This document shows positions 42,951 to 51,619 of a stretch of DNA of 64,000 nucleotides, piece by piece. Position numbers and translations under genes: made by a program. The stretch is taken from the NCBI GenBank assembly GCA_947493195.1, contig CANLQG010000007.1, forward strand, positions 1 to 64,000, read 5' to 3'. This DNA comes from an uncultured Sphingomonadaceae bacterium (lineage in GTDB: Bacteria; Pseudomonadota; Alphaproteobacteria; Sphingomonadales; Sphingomonadaceae). The notes under the pieces were generated by a model. That model saw only the letters and a program-made list of their open reading frames with translations, made no database searches and was not told the DNA's origin. The stretch's first letter is position 1, and each line of letters starts with the position of its first letter.

Positions 42951-44117
42951 ATGACGCTTCGCTTCTCCCCTAGCCGCCAGCCTGCCCGCTCGCCAAGTGC
43001 GATCTGGGGCCTGTTGGCCTGCCTTGCGCCGATTGTCCTGCTGGCCTCCTGCGGACAGGAAGGCCCGCCGCCCGAACCACCCTTGCCGGAAGAGGCGATG
43101 GCCGCAGTGGTGGACGATCCCGGCGTGCCGCGCGAACGCCTGGCGCGCGCGGTCGACGACTTGTTCACGGCAGACGATATCGGCGAGACCCGTGCCCTGC
43201 TGGTGCTGCAAGGCGGAGAGATCGTCGCAGAGCGATACGGCGAAGGGTACGATGCCGATATCCGCCACACGGGCTGGTCCATGTCGAAGACCGTCACCGG
43301 CGTGCTGCTGGGCATGATGGTGGCGGACGGGCGCCTGCGGCTGGATGATCCCGCGCCCGTGCCGCACTGGCAGCGCCCCGGCGAACCACGCAGCGGTGTG
43401 ACCCTGCGCCACCTGTTGCAGATGCGTTCGGGCCTGCGCCACCAGGAAGGCGGCGATCCCCCCTACGAATCGTCTGAAGTGCGCATGCTGTTCCTCGATG
43501 GCCGCGATAACATGTCTGGCTGGGCAGAGGCGCAGCCGCTGGAGCATGAGCCGGGCAGCCACTTTCAGTATTCGACTGCCACCTCCGTCATTCTCGCCGA
43601 CATCGCTACGGATACTGTCGCACGCGGCAACAGTCCCGATGCGCGGCAGCGGGCCATGGCGGACTTCGTCGATGCGCGCCTGGCAGTTCCGTTGGGCATG
43701 GATACGCTGGTCGGTGAATACGATACCAGCGGTACTCTGGTGGGCGGCAGCTTCTTCTGGGCGACCGCCCGCGACTGGGCGAAATTCGGAGAATTCCTGC
43801 GCCACTACGGTTCCGTGAAGGGAGCCCAGATCGTTCCGCGTGGCTGGATCGAGTTCATGCGCCGCCCCAGCCCTGCCGCGCCGGACTATGGCGCGCAGCT
43901 ATGGCTGAACCACCCTTCGGGCGAGGAACGTAGCGCGCTGTTCGATGGCGCACTGGACGAGGATATTTTCGCCGCCATCGGGCACCTGGGCCAGTACATC
44001 ATCGTCGCCCCGGACCGTCGGCTGACCGTGGTGCGCCTGGGTCACACCGAAAACGGGCAGCGCGAACGGCTGGTGGAAGAGCTGGAGGATATCGTGGCGC
44101 TCTACCCCTCGAAGTAG
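42951..44117 (+). CDS. Serine hydrolase lipoprotein (class C beta-lactamase / esterase fold)
   Basis: 388 residues. A basic N-terminus and hydrophobic segment end in a lipobox-like LLAS-C (Cys about 34). The penicillin-binding-type fold shows S-M-S-K (SxxK nucleophile, in TGWSMSKTVTG, about 120) and a Tyr in FQYST in the YxN position. LRHLLQMRSGLRH is typical of family VIII esterases and related proteins. Actual substrate, ester or peptidoglycan, is unknown. ATG 42951 is chosen over an upstream GTG that would overlap the divergent gene. Confidence 0.85.
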   Translation: MTLRFSPSRQPARSPSAIWGLLACLAPIVLLASCGQEGPPPEPPLPEEAMAAVVDDPGVPRERLARAVDDLFTADDIGETRALLVLQGGEIVAERYGEGYDADIRHTGWSMSKTVTGVLLGMMVADGRLRLDDPAPVPHWQRPGEPRSGVTLRHLLQMRSGLRHQEGGDPPYESSEVRMLFLDGRDNMSGWAEAQPLEHEPGSHFQYSTATSVILADIATDTVARGNSPDARQRAMADFVDARLAVPLGMDTLVGEYDTSGTLVGGSFFWATARDWAKFGEFLRHYGSVKGAQIVPRGWIEFMRRPSPAAPDYGAQLWLNHPSGEERSALFDGALDEDIFAAIGHLGQYIIVAPDRRLTVVRLGHTENGQRERLVEELEDIVALYPSK

Positions 44118-44908
44118 AAACGTCCCTCCACCACGGTCACGCAATCACCGGACAGGATGGCGCGGTCTCCCTCAAGCCGGCAGGTGGCATATCCGCCGCG
44201 CTGCGAGGCCTGGTAGGCTGTGAAACTCTCCCGCCCCAGCCGCCTCGTCCAGAACGGGGTCAGCACCGCGTGGGCAGAGCCGGTGAAGCTGTCCTCGTCG
44301 ACTCCGCCACCAGGCACGAAATTGCGGCTGATCACGTCTGTATCCTTGCCCGGCGCCGTGCAGATGAACTGCGCGTCTCCCAGCTTTGCGAGGCCGCGCA
44401 GGTCCGGATCGAGAGCGCGGATCGCCGCGGCATCCGGGTAGAGAAAAATGTGGTAGCCATCGGGATTGCGCCAGACCTCGACCGGCTCGGCCCCCAGCAG
44501 GGCAACCGCCTCGGGGAAATCGCCCGGCTCGGTCGGGATAGCAGGCAGGGCCAGTTCATACCCCTCCTCCACCCGGCGCACCTCGAGAATTCCGGCCTTG
44601 CGGGTTGAGAACGTCACCGCCTTTCGGCTCTCGTTCCCGTCAAGGATGACATGACCCGATGCCAGCGTGGCGTGACCGCACAGTGCCACTTCCAGCGTGG
44701 GGGTGAACCAGCGCAGGGCATAGTCTGCCTGCGCCTCGGGCGTAGGGATGAGGAAGGCGGTCTCGGCGAACATGTTCTCCGCCGCGATTGCAGTCATGGT
44801 CGCATCGTCGGGCCACCTGTCCACGATCACCACTGCCGCCTGGTTTCCGGCGAACGGTTTGGCGGCAAAGGCATCGACATGCCAGTAGGGGATCGACTTG
44901 CGGGTCAT
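44102..44908 (-). CDS. PhzF-family isomerase/epimerase-like protein
   Basis: 268 residues. N-terminal HVDAFAAKPFAGNQAAVV and the catalytic Glu region NMFAETAFL, with CGHATLASGHV and a C-terminal DEDSFTGSAHAVL repeat of the two-lobed diaminopimelate-epimerase-like fold. Despite the phenazine name, no phenazine genes are nearby, and most homologs have unknown substrates. It starts with ATGA overlap on the CDF transporter gene and ends 16 bases inside the convergent serine hydrolase gene. Confidence 0.9.
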   Translation of the reverse strand: MTRKSIPYWHVDAFAAKPFAGNQAAVVIVDRWPDDATMTAIAAENMFAETAFLIPTPEAQADYALRWFTPTLEVALCGHATLASGHVILDGNESRKAVTFSTRKAGILEVRRVEEGYELALPAIPTEPGDFPEAVALLGAEPVEVWRNPDGYHIFLYPDAAAIRALDPDLRGLAKLGDAQFICTAPGKDTDVISRNFVPGGGVDEDSFTGSAHAVLTPFWTRRLGRESFTAYQASQRGGYATCRLEGDRAILSGDCVTVVEGRFYFEG

Positions 44909-45840
44909 TCCGAATCCTTCAGTTGTTCGAACTCGTTCGTCTCGGCGAGCGGGTTGTCAGGCTCGTCCACGTGGCCGAGGGGGTCTATGTGGATCAGCAG
45001 TTCGAGGCCGGGGAAGCGGGCGCAAAGGTCCTCCTCCACCCGCTCGATGATGTCGTGCGCCTGTTCCACCGTCATGCTGCCCGGCAGGTCGACATGGAAC
45101 TGCGCAAATTCGTGGCTGCCACTGGTGCGGGTGCGCAGGTCGTGAAGGTTGGAAAGCTCCGGGTGGACGGCCGCGGCTTCCACGAAAGCGCGGCGTTTCT
45201 CTTCCGGCCATTCCCTGTCCATCAGGTGATCGATTGCCTCGGTCGCTGCCTGCCATGCGTTCCAGAGCAGCCACGCCGCGATGGCGAGGCCGAACAGCGG
45301 GTCTGCCTTCGCGAAGCCGAGATACTGATCCAGCACCAGGGCGGCGATCACGGCAAGGTTCAGAAACAGGTCCGACTGGTAGTGGACGCTGTCGGTCTTG
45401 ATCGCGAGCGAACCTGTGCGACGGACCACATGCCGCTGCCACGCGATCAGCGCAAAAGTGGCGAGGATGGCGATCACCGACACGATGATCCCCTCCTCGG
45501 GAGCCTGTGTCTCGCCGCCCTCGACCAGCCGCAGAACCGCGCGAAAGGCAATCGCGCTGGCGGAAAGGACGATCAGGATGATCTGGAACATGGCCGCCAG
45601 CGACTCCGCCTTGCCGTGGCCGAAGCGATGCTCCTCATCCGCCGGCTGCGCTGCCACCCACACGCCCACCAGCGTCGCCATGCTCGCCACGAAATCCAGC
45701 GCCGTGTCCGCCAGGCTGCCGAGCATCGCGGTGGAGCTGGTTTGCCAGACCGCCCAGCCCTTGATCGCGCCCAGGAACAGCGCGGTAACCATGGATGCCA
45801 TGGCCGCACTGCGGGTAAGACTGGCGCGGGTGTCGCTCAT
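44905..45840 (-). CDS. Cation diffusion facilitator metal exporter (FieF-like)
   Basis: 311 residues. Six membrane helices (about 12-205) and a C-terminal cytosolic CDF domain. The metal site is in LADTALDF (Asp 45 and 49) and HYQSD in TM5, the FieF-like D-D/H-D arrangement; [10 protein letters not shown] is the usual TM2-3 loop. It exports divalent metals (Zn2+, Fe2+ or similar) against proton uptake. Middle gene of the pdxH-CDF-phzF run, coupled by ATGA at both ends. Confidence 0.93.
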   Translation of the reverse strand: MSDTRASLTRSAAMASMVTALFLGAIKGWAVWQTSSTAMLGSLADTALDFVASMATLVGVWVAAQPADEEHRFGHGKAESLAAMFQIILIVLSASAIAFRAVLRLVEGGETQAPEEGIIVSVIAILATFALIAWQRHVVRRTGSLAIKTDSVHYQSDLFLNLAVIAALVLDQYLGFAKADPLFGLAIAAWLLWNAWQAATEAIDHLMDREWPEEKRRAFVEAAAVHPELSNLHDLRTRTSGSHEFAQFHVDLPGSMTVEQAHDIIERVEEDLCARFPGLELLIHIDPLGHVDEPDNPLAETNEFEQLKDSE

Positions 45841-46445
45841 GGATACAGCAGCGTGCTGGACCAGCCGTCTGCCCCGTCGCTCGTGAACCGGCGGCGTTCG
45901 TGCAAACGGTTGGGCCGGTCGATCCAGAACTCTATGACCTGCGGGGAGAGGCGGAAGCCGGTCCAGTGCGGCGGGCGCGGCACTTCGCCTGCGTCCTCGT
46001 AAGCGGCGCGCAACTCGTCCACCCGCGCATCGTAAGTGGCACGGTTGTCCAGCGGGCGCGACTGGTCGCTGGCGGCGGATCCGACCTGGCTGACGAAGGG
46101 GCGCGAATGGAAGTAGGCATCGGCCTCTTCCTCGCTCACCTCTGCCAGCGGGCCTTCGATACGGATCTGGCGGCGCAGGCTCTTCCAGTGAAACAGCAAG
46201 GCGGCCTGCGGATTGGCGAGGATCTCGCCGCCCTTGCGGCTCTGCGCATTGGTGTAGAACACGAAGCCGCGTTCGTCGTGCCCCTTCAGCAACACCATGC
46301 GCACCGACGGCGCGGCGTCGGGTGTTGCCGTCGCCAGGGCCATCGCATTGGGATCGTTGGGCTCGCTGTCCTTTGCCTCGGCAAACCAGGTGTCGAAAAG
46401 GTCGAAAGGGTCGATGGTGGGAATTGCGTTTGCGGTGTCGCTCAT
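45837..46445 (-). CDS. pdxH: pyridoxamine 5'-phosphate oxidase
   Basis: 202 residues. FMN-binding split barrel: [45 protein letters not shown] and the C-terminal [15 protein letters not shown] signature. It oxidises PNP/PMP to pyridoxal phosphate, cofactor of the PLP enzymes in this window such as threonine aldolase. Stop overlaps the CDF start. Confidence 0.96.
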   Translation of the reverse strand: MSDTANAIPTIDPFDLFDTWFAEAKDSEPNDPNAMALATATPDAAPSVRMVLLKGHDERGFVFYTNAQSRKGGEILANPQAALLFHWKSLRRQIRIEGPLAEVSEEEADAYFHSRPFVSQVGSAASDQSRPLDNRATYDARVDELRAAYEDAGEVPRPPHWTGFRLSPQVIEFWIDRPNRLHERRRFTSDGADGWSSTLLYP

Positions 46446-46525
46446 GGGCCGGGGGCTTACAATCCAGTCAGGCTTATTGGAAGTAACCTTGTTGACCCGC
46501 CCCGCGCGCCAACTAGGAGGAGTAA

Positions 46526-46834
46526 ATGAACTGGTTTATCATTTCGCTTCTGGTCTTCCACATCGTAATCGGAACGGCATTGGCCCGCCATGGCATGAAG
46601 GCAAGTTCCTTTCGTGACATCCCCTTCGGCCTGTTGATCCTGTTCACGTTCGGCGTCGCAGTCGCGGGTTGGTTGGCGCGCGATCTCCTGAATGTCTCGG
46701 GCACCATACCCCTCGGCTCAGGGCTGTTAGGCGCTGCAACGTTCCTCGCGCTCTGGGTTGCCTTATGGTCAGGCGGTTTCTGGTGGGGCAGGAGGAGACT
46801 GGCCAGGAAGCGCGCGACCTATCATCGCTTTTGA
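46526..46834 (+). CDS. Small membrane protein, unknown function
   Basis: 102 residues with three predicted membrane helices (about 4-22, 34-52, 66-86) and a basic C-terminus ([15 protein letters not shown]). An excellent ribosome site AGGAGGAG lies seven bases before ATG 46526. Codon use is slightly more relaxed than its neighbours. I do not recognise a family. It stands alone between the divergent pdxH operon and the dnaJ-like gene. Confidence 0.7.
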   Translation: MNWFIISLLVFHIVIGTALARHGMKASSFRDIPFGLLILFTFGVAVAGWLARDLLNVSGTIPLGSGLLGAATFLALWVALWSGGFWWGRRRLARKRATYHRF

Positions 46835-46894
46835 GAGCAAGGCGGCAACTGGTGTCTCTTGCTTAAATAATCCGCATTACCTAGCTAACACACC

Positions 46895-47872
46895 ATGGCT
46901 GATCCCTATTCCACCCTCGGCGTGAGCCGTTCTGCGACAGAAAAGGACATCAAGTCCGCCTATCGCAAGCTCGCCAAGGAACTGCATCCCGACCGTAACA
47001 AGGACAATCCGCAGGCAGCGGATCGGTTCGGCAAGGTCACGCAGGCCTACGACCTGTTGTCCGACAAGGACAAGCGCGCCCAGTTCGACCGCGGCGAGAT
47101 CGACGGCGACGGCAACCCCACCAGCCCCTTCGGCATGGGTGGCGGCTTCGGCGGCGCGCGTCCGGGTGGCAGCGGCAATTATTCCTCGCGCGATTTCCAG
47201 GGCTTCGGCGGGTCCGAAGACCTTGACCTTGGCGACCTGTTCGAAGGTCTATTTGGTCGCGGCAACCAGCGCAGCAGCGCGCGCGGTGCCGGACAGGGCG
47301 GCATGGGCGGGGGGCCGCAGGGCTTTCGCCGTCCGCCTCCTCCGCCGCCGCAAAAGGGTGCGGACATACGCTACAAGCTGGCCGTACCCTTCGTGGACGC
47401 GGCGACCCGCGCCAAGCAGCGCATCACGCTGGCCGACGGCAAGACCATAGACCTCTCGCTGCCCGCCGGGGTGGAAGATGGCACGACCATGCGTCTGAAA
47501 GGCAAGGGTTACAAGGGTCCGGGCGGCAACGGCGATGGCATCGTCGTGATCGATATCCAGCCGCACCCGTTCTTCTACCGCGAAGGAGACGACGTGCGCG
47601 TGGAACTGCCGATAACGCTGGACGAGGCGGTGAACGGCGCGAAGGTGAAAGTGCCGACGGTCGACGGCCCGGTGATGCTCACCATCGGAGCAGGATCAAG
47701 CTCCGGCAAGGTGCTGCGCATGAAGGGCAAGGGTTTCAGCAAGAAGGATTCCAGCCGGGGCGACCAGCTGGTGACGCTGGAAATCCACCTGCCCGACGAC
47801 GTGGCCGATCTCGCCAGCAAGCTGGACGGCTGGAAAGATGCATCCAATCCCCGCGAGCAAATGGGCCTGTGA
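46895..47872 (+). CDS. DnaJ-family co-chaperone (CbpA-like, no zinc finger)
   Basis: 325 residues. J domain 1-68 with HPD at 31-33, a Gly/Phe-rich linker with a Pro-rich segment (about 78-158), and DnaJ C-terminal substrate domains (about 163-320). The CxxCxGxG zinc repeats of true DnaJ are missing, so this is a type II (CbpA/DjlA-like) J protein stimulating DnaK. No heat-shock promoter was recognised in the 60-base gap upstream. Confidence 0.93.
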   Translation: MADPYSTLGVSRSATEKDIKSAYRKLAKELHPDRNKDNPQAADRFGKVTQAYDLLSDKDKRAQFDRGEIDGDGNPTSPFGMGGGFGGARPGGSGNYSSRDFQGFGGSEDLDLGDLFEGLFGRGNQRSSARGAGQGGMGGGPQGFRRPPPPPPQKGADIRYKLAVPFVDAATRAKQRITLADGKTIDLSLPAGVEDGTTMRLKGKGYKGPGGNGDGIVVIDIQPHPFFYREGDDVRVELPITLDEAVNGAKVKVPTVDGPVMLTIGAGSSSGKVLRMKGKGFSKKDSSRGDQLVTLEIHLPDDVADLASKLDGWKDASNPREQMGL

Positions 47873-47949
47873 TGGCGACAGGCGTTTGATTCCAGTGGCT
47901 TGGGATCCCCACGCTCGACAGCAAGGCTGGCGCTGCTAGAAGCGGGGTG

Positions 47950-48975
47950 ATGGAGCAATCCTCAGCCCAGAACGCGGTCCCCGACGAGGTCCAGCCAGCG
48001 GATATCTCGCCAGAGGCGCGGCGGCGCACGGTGTTGGCCGGCGGGCACATGAAGTCCTTCCGCACCCGCCTTGGTATCAGCAGCCGCGTGATCGAGGTCA
48101 TGCGGCGGGTGGTGGTGGGCTGTTTCAACGACGGCACAATCCACGCGGGTAATCTTGCTTACATGTCGTTGCTGGCGATCTTCCCCTTTTTCATCACCGC
48201 CACCGCAATCCTTTCGGCCATCGGCAGCGAAAGCGACCGGCTGGCCACTGTCGCTGCGATCGTCCGCGCTCTCCCGCCCACAGTCGCTGACGTGATCGAA
48301 CCTGTCGCGCGTACCGTAATCGATGCGCGTACCGGCTGGTTTCTGTGGATCGGCGCCTTTTTCGGACTGTGGACCACCGGCAGCCTTATCGAAACCATTC
48401 GCGATATCCTGCGCCGTTCTTACGGCACGCGTGCGACGAAGGCCTTCTGGAAGTACCGGATCAGTTCGGTCGGCATCATTGTTGCCGCTGTGCTGATGCT
48501 GATCGTCTCGCTTGTGGCGCAGGTGACCATCTCGGCCGCGCAGAACGTGATTCAGGAAAACTTCCCCCAGTTCGGCCATGCCCTCGGCAATCTCTCCTAT
48601 TCGCGCATAGTGACGGCGGCCGGCCTGTTCTTCTCCATCTGGATGCTTTTCGTCGCGCTGACGCCCCACGAATACCGTGGCAAACGCTATCGCAAATGGC
48701 CCGGAGCCCTGCTGGTGACCGGGTGGTGGACCTTGGTGGCGCTCGCCTTTCCGCCGATTCTGCGCACCATCTTTGCCTATGATCTGACCTACGGATCGTT
48801 GGCGGGCGTGATGATCACGCTTTTCTTTTTCTGGCTGGTGGGCTTAGGAATAGTGGCCGGTGCAGAATTGAACGCCGCGCTGTCGGAAACGCCCGAGGAG
48901 GAGGAGAACCGGCTCGCGCAGGAAAAGGGCACAGCGGCCGAAACGGCAGAAAATACGGAGGAAATTGCCCGATGA
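47950..48975 (+). CDS. YihY/virulence factor BrkB-family membrane protein
   Basis: 341 residues. Cytosolic N-terminus (about 1-65), then six membrane helices: GNLAYMSLLAIFPFFITATAI, GWFLWIGAFFGLWTTGSLIE, and so on to GVMITLFFFWLVGLGIVAGAELNA, the BrkB hallmark. Function unsettled; the old RNase BN label is wrong for this family. ATG 47950 is chosen (a GTG lies directly before it). Acidic tail; ATGA overlap with fabI. Confidence 0.9.
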   Translation: MEQSSAQNAVPDEVQPADISPEARRRTVLAGGHMKSFRTRLGISSRVIEVMRRVVVGCFNDGTIHAGNLAYMSLLAIFPFFITATAILSAIGSESDRLATVAAIVRALPPTVADVIEPVARTVIDARTGWFLWIGAFFGLWTTGSLIETIRDILRRSYGTRATKAFWKYRISSVGIIVAAVLMLIVSLVAQVTISAAQNVIQENFPQFGHALGNLSYSRIVTAAGLFFSIWMLFVALTPHEYRGKRYRKWPGALLVTGWWTLVALAFPPILRTIFAYDLTYGSLAGVMITLFFFWLVGLGIVAGAELNAALSETPEEEENRLAQEKGTAAETAENTEEIAR

Positions 48976-49775
48976 GTGGATTGATGACAGGCAAGAAGGG
49001 CCTGATCATGGGGCTCGCCAATGACAAGTCACTGGCATGGGGCATCGCGAAGAAGCTGCACGAGCAGGGCGCGGACATGGCGTTCTCCTATCAGGGAGAG
49101 GCGCTGAAAAAGCGCGTCGGTCCGCTGGCCGAGCAGGTTGGCAGCGACTTCCTGATCGAATGCGACGTGTCCGACATGGAGGCGATGGATACAGCCTTCG
49201 CACAGATCGAGGCGAAGTGGGGCAAGCTGGATTTCCTCGTCCACGCCATCGGCTTTTCGGACAAGAGCGAACTGCGCGGAAAGTACGTCGATACCAGTCT
49301 CGACAACTTCCTGATGACGATGAACATCTCTGCCTACTCACTGGTCGCCGCTGCAAAGCGCGCCGCGCGGCTGATGACCGAAGGCGGCTCCATCGTCACG
49401 CTGACCTACTACGGTGCGGAAAAGGTCGTGCCGCACTACAACGTGATGGGTGTGGCCAAGGCGGCACTGGAAACCAGTGTGCAATACCTCGCCAATGACC
49501 TGGGGCCGGATGGCATCCGCGTGAACGCCATCAGCGCCGGTCCGATCAAGACGCTCGCTGCGAGCGGCATTGGCGACTTCCGCTACATTCTGAAATGGAA
49601 CGAGCTCAACTCGCCGCTGCGGCGAAACGTCACAATCGAGGACGTTGGTGGTGCCGGCCTGTACTTCTGTTCCGACCTGTCATCCGGCGTGACGGGAGAG
49701 ACCCACCACGTCGATGCAGGCTACCACGTCGTCGGCATGAAGCAGGAAGACGCGCCGGATATCGCACTGACCTGA
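48972..49775 (+). CDS. fabI: enoyl-[acyl-carrier-protein] reductase (NADH)
   Basis: 267 residues of the FabI SDR subgroup: N-terminal GLIMGLANDKSLAWGIA, SYQGEALKKRV, and the Tyr-x6-Lys pair in YNVMGVAK. It performs the last reduction of fatty-acid elongation and is the triclosan/isoniazid-type target. Coupled to the brkB-like gene by ATGA. Confidence 0.96.
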   Translation: MSGLMTGKKGLIMGLANDKSLAWGIAKKLHEQGADMAFSYQGEALKKRVGPLAEQVGSDFLIECDVSDMEAMDTAFAQIEAKWGKLDFLVHAIGFSDKSELRGKYVDTSLDNFLMTMNISAYSLVAAAKRAARLMTEGGSIVTLTYYGAEKVVPHYNVMGVAKAALETSVQYLANDLGPDGIRVNAISAGPIKTLAASGIGDFRYILKWNELNSPLRRNVTIEDVGGAGLYFCSDLSSGVTGETHHVDAGYHVVGMKQEDAPDIALT

Positions 49776-49810
49776 TAGCGGACGGTTACCAGCTGGGTGA
49801 CCTGGCCTGA

Positions 49811-50482
49811 TCAGTCAGGCGATTCAGCAGGCGGCGCGGCGTCGAGCGGCACCTGCTCCCCGTCATCGTCGAAGCTGGGCGGCGGCAGGTCGCGCGGGGG
49901 AATACGGTCCGGATCGACCACTGCCGCGGGCGGCGCGATGGGATCAGCCACTTCGTCGCCGACGGGCTGCGACTGCGCCTCGCGGCGGCGCAGCAATTCA
50001 GCCTCTTCCAGTTCCTCGACCCGCTCCTGTGTGGCGGCGGCATCGGCATCGATGGCGGCAAGGCGCTCGGCGCGTTCTTCGGCGATCAGTTCGGCAAAGC
50101 GCACGTCACTCGAACTGGCGCGTTCCGCGTAGGCAGCCTCGATCATTTCCATCGTGCAGCCAAGATCGCCCCCTGCGCCGACGGGCGTGCAGCTTAGCGG
50201 ACCGAAGTCGCCAACGGCTTCCAAAGCCAGTGCGCGCTGGGTCCAGCTTTCGTTCTCGGGCGAACTGCTCGTCCGCAGGTTGCGCGGAATGCGATAGCGT
50301 TCGCTTTCGTCGAGCCGGGCGCAAACCGTAATGGTATCGCCGGTCGATTCGGGACATGCATCGTCACCGTAGATAATGACCTGGTTCACCTTGTCGCCGC
50401 CGGTTTCCTGGGCAGCGGCGGGTGCGGTGCCTACGCCGATTGCGATAGCGGATGCGGCGGACAGGGCTAACAGGCGTTTCAT
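49811..50482 (-). CDS. Secreted hypothetical protein with acidic coiled coil and Pro-rich tail
   Basis: 223 residues. Signal peptide (about 1-24, ending TAPAAAQ). A small cysteine-containing domain follows (about 30-105: VNQVIIYGDDACPES, ITVCARLDESERYRIP, LSCTPVGAGGDLGCTMEM), then an Ala/Glu/Arg helix (about 118-158) that may form a coiled coil, and a proline/aspartate-rich tail. No named family. ATG 50482 gives the signal peptide. Function unknown; periplasmic. Confidence 0.75.
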   Translation of the reverse strand: MKRLLALSAASAIAIGVGTAPAAAQETGGDKVNQVIIYGDDACPESTGDTITVCARLDESERYRIPRNLRTSSSPENESWTQRALALEAVGDFGPLSCTPVGAGGDLGCTMEMIEAAYAERASSSDVRFAELIAEERAERLAAIDADAAATQERVEELEEAELLRRREAQSQPVGDEVADPIAPPAAVVDPDRIPPRDLPPPSFDDDGEQVPLDAAPPAESPD

Positions 50483-50556
50483 GGTCGATCCTCGAGAAAT
50501 ACGGTCTGGCGCAATTGGCACCTTGACGGTTTAACGCATGATGAAGCGCGGATGTT

Positions 50557-51087
50557 TCAAATCTTTTCCGAAATACGGATAGCGGCGCGGCAGCCCAGCC
50601 GGATCGCGGCCGACAGCAGCGTGTAGGCAGGCGCGCGCTCCGCGCCTGCATCAATGGCGGCGTCGCGATGCTCACGCTCGTCCTCGCGAAAGCGCTGGAT
50701 CATGTCGGCCAGTTCGGGATCGTCACCGTCGGCTTCCAGTTCGTCGAGCTGGGCCGAATAGTGCCTGTCGATCTCGGTTTCTACCGCGGCGGTACAGGCC
50801 ATGGCGGCTTCCGGACCGAGCAGCGCTGTGCCAGCGCCCAGCGCGTAACCTGCCACATTCCAGAACGGTTGAAGGATGGTGGGGCGTACACCGCGCTTCG
50901 CCATCAGCGCGTCGAATTCGGCCCGGTGGCCAGCTTCCTGCTCAGCCATACCACGGATCTCTGCCGAATGAGGACCGCGATCTCCCATCACCGCCAGCTG
51001 ACCTGCGTAGATGCGCGTCGCGCCGAATTCACCCGCCTGGTCGACGCGGATCATCTCGGAGCGGTCTCTCTTCATAGGGTCGGTCAT
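50557..51087 (-). CDS. coq7: Coq7-type demethoxyubiquinone hydroxylase
   Basis: 176 residues. Di-iron carboxylate ligands are visible as E..(RVDQAGEFGA), EQEAGH (ExxH), ETEIDRHY and EDEREH (ExxH), in the order expected for Coq7/UbiM-type hydroxylases. It catalyses a late ring hydroxylation in ubiquinone synthesis at the inner membrane, feeding the bc1 complex encoded earlier. ATG 51087 overlaps the dsbB stop (ATGA). Confidence 0.94.
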   Translation of the reverse strand: MTDPMKRDRSEMIRVDQAGEFGATRIYAGQLAVMGDRGPHSAEIRGMAEQEAGHRAEFDALMAKRGVRPTILQPFWNVAGYALGAGTALLGPEAAMACTAAVETEIDRHYSAQLDELEADGDDPELADMIQRFREDEREHRDAAIDAGAERAPAYTLLSAAIRLGCRAAIRISEKI

Positions 51088-51554
51088 GCAGTCTTCTCCG
51101 CAGCGATCTTGTCTCTGGCGAGCAACAGCATCCATATGGCGACTGCGCTGCCGATAGAAAGGAGCGCGTTGTATCCCGCCAGTGAAATACCCAGCAACGT
51201 CCAGGCCGGTTCGTCGCAGCGCACGAAATTGAGCGATAGCGGGTCCGAAGCTGTGCATCCGAGCGGGCTTTCCCACCAGCCGTATTCGACACCCGCATGG
51301 AACGCCCCGATCGCGCCAGAAACCGCAATGGCAAGCGCGGCAAGAGCGATCCATGCACGGCGCGGCGGGGCGACATAGGAAACCAGCCCCAGCGCCACGG
51401 CGACGAAATGCGGATAGCGCTGCCACCAGCACATCTCGCACGGAAACAGGCCGAAACCGTATTGCGAGATATAAGCCCCGGCGAGCAGGATGGCGGGCAT
51501 CGCCAGCGCCAGGCGCTGGGCGAGCCGGTCGGAAGGAAGAAGCGGAGTGCTCAT
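51084..51554 (-). CDS. dsbB: disulfide bond formation protein DsbB
   Basis: 156 residues with four membrane helices. The quinone-linked first pair is CEMC (39 and 42); the second periplasmic pair sits in GCTASD and VRCDEP (about 104 and 117). It reoxidises DsbA using ubiquinone, which fits coupling to coq7. No dsbA gene is adjacent. Confidence 0.9.
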   Translation of the reverse strand: MSTPLLPSDRLAQRLALAMPAILLAGAYISQYGFGLFPCEMCWWQRYPHFVAVALGLVSYVAPPRRAWIALAALAIAVSGAIGAFHAGVEYGWWESPLGCTASDPLSLNFVRCDEPAWTLLGISLAGYNALLSIGSAVAIWMLLLARDKIAAEKTA

Positions 51555-51619
51555 CGCACTGCTTCTAGCGGCTCACCTCGCGCTTGTCGAAAGCATGTTA
51601 AAGCCTGAGTTGATCTCGC

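Noticed and set aside
44788..46002. Plus-strand open frame of 404 codons
   Set aside because: Antisense to the CDF transporter and pdxH genes.
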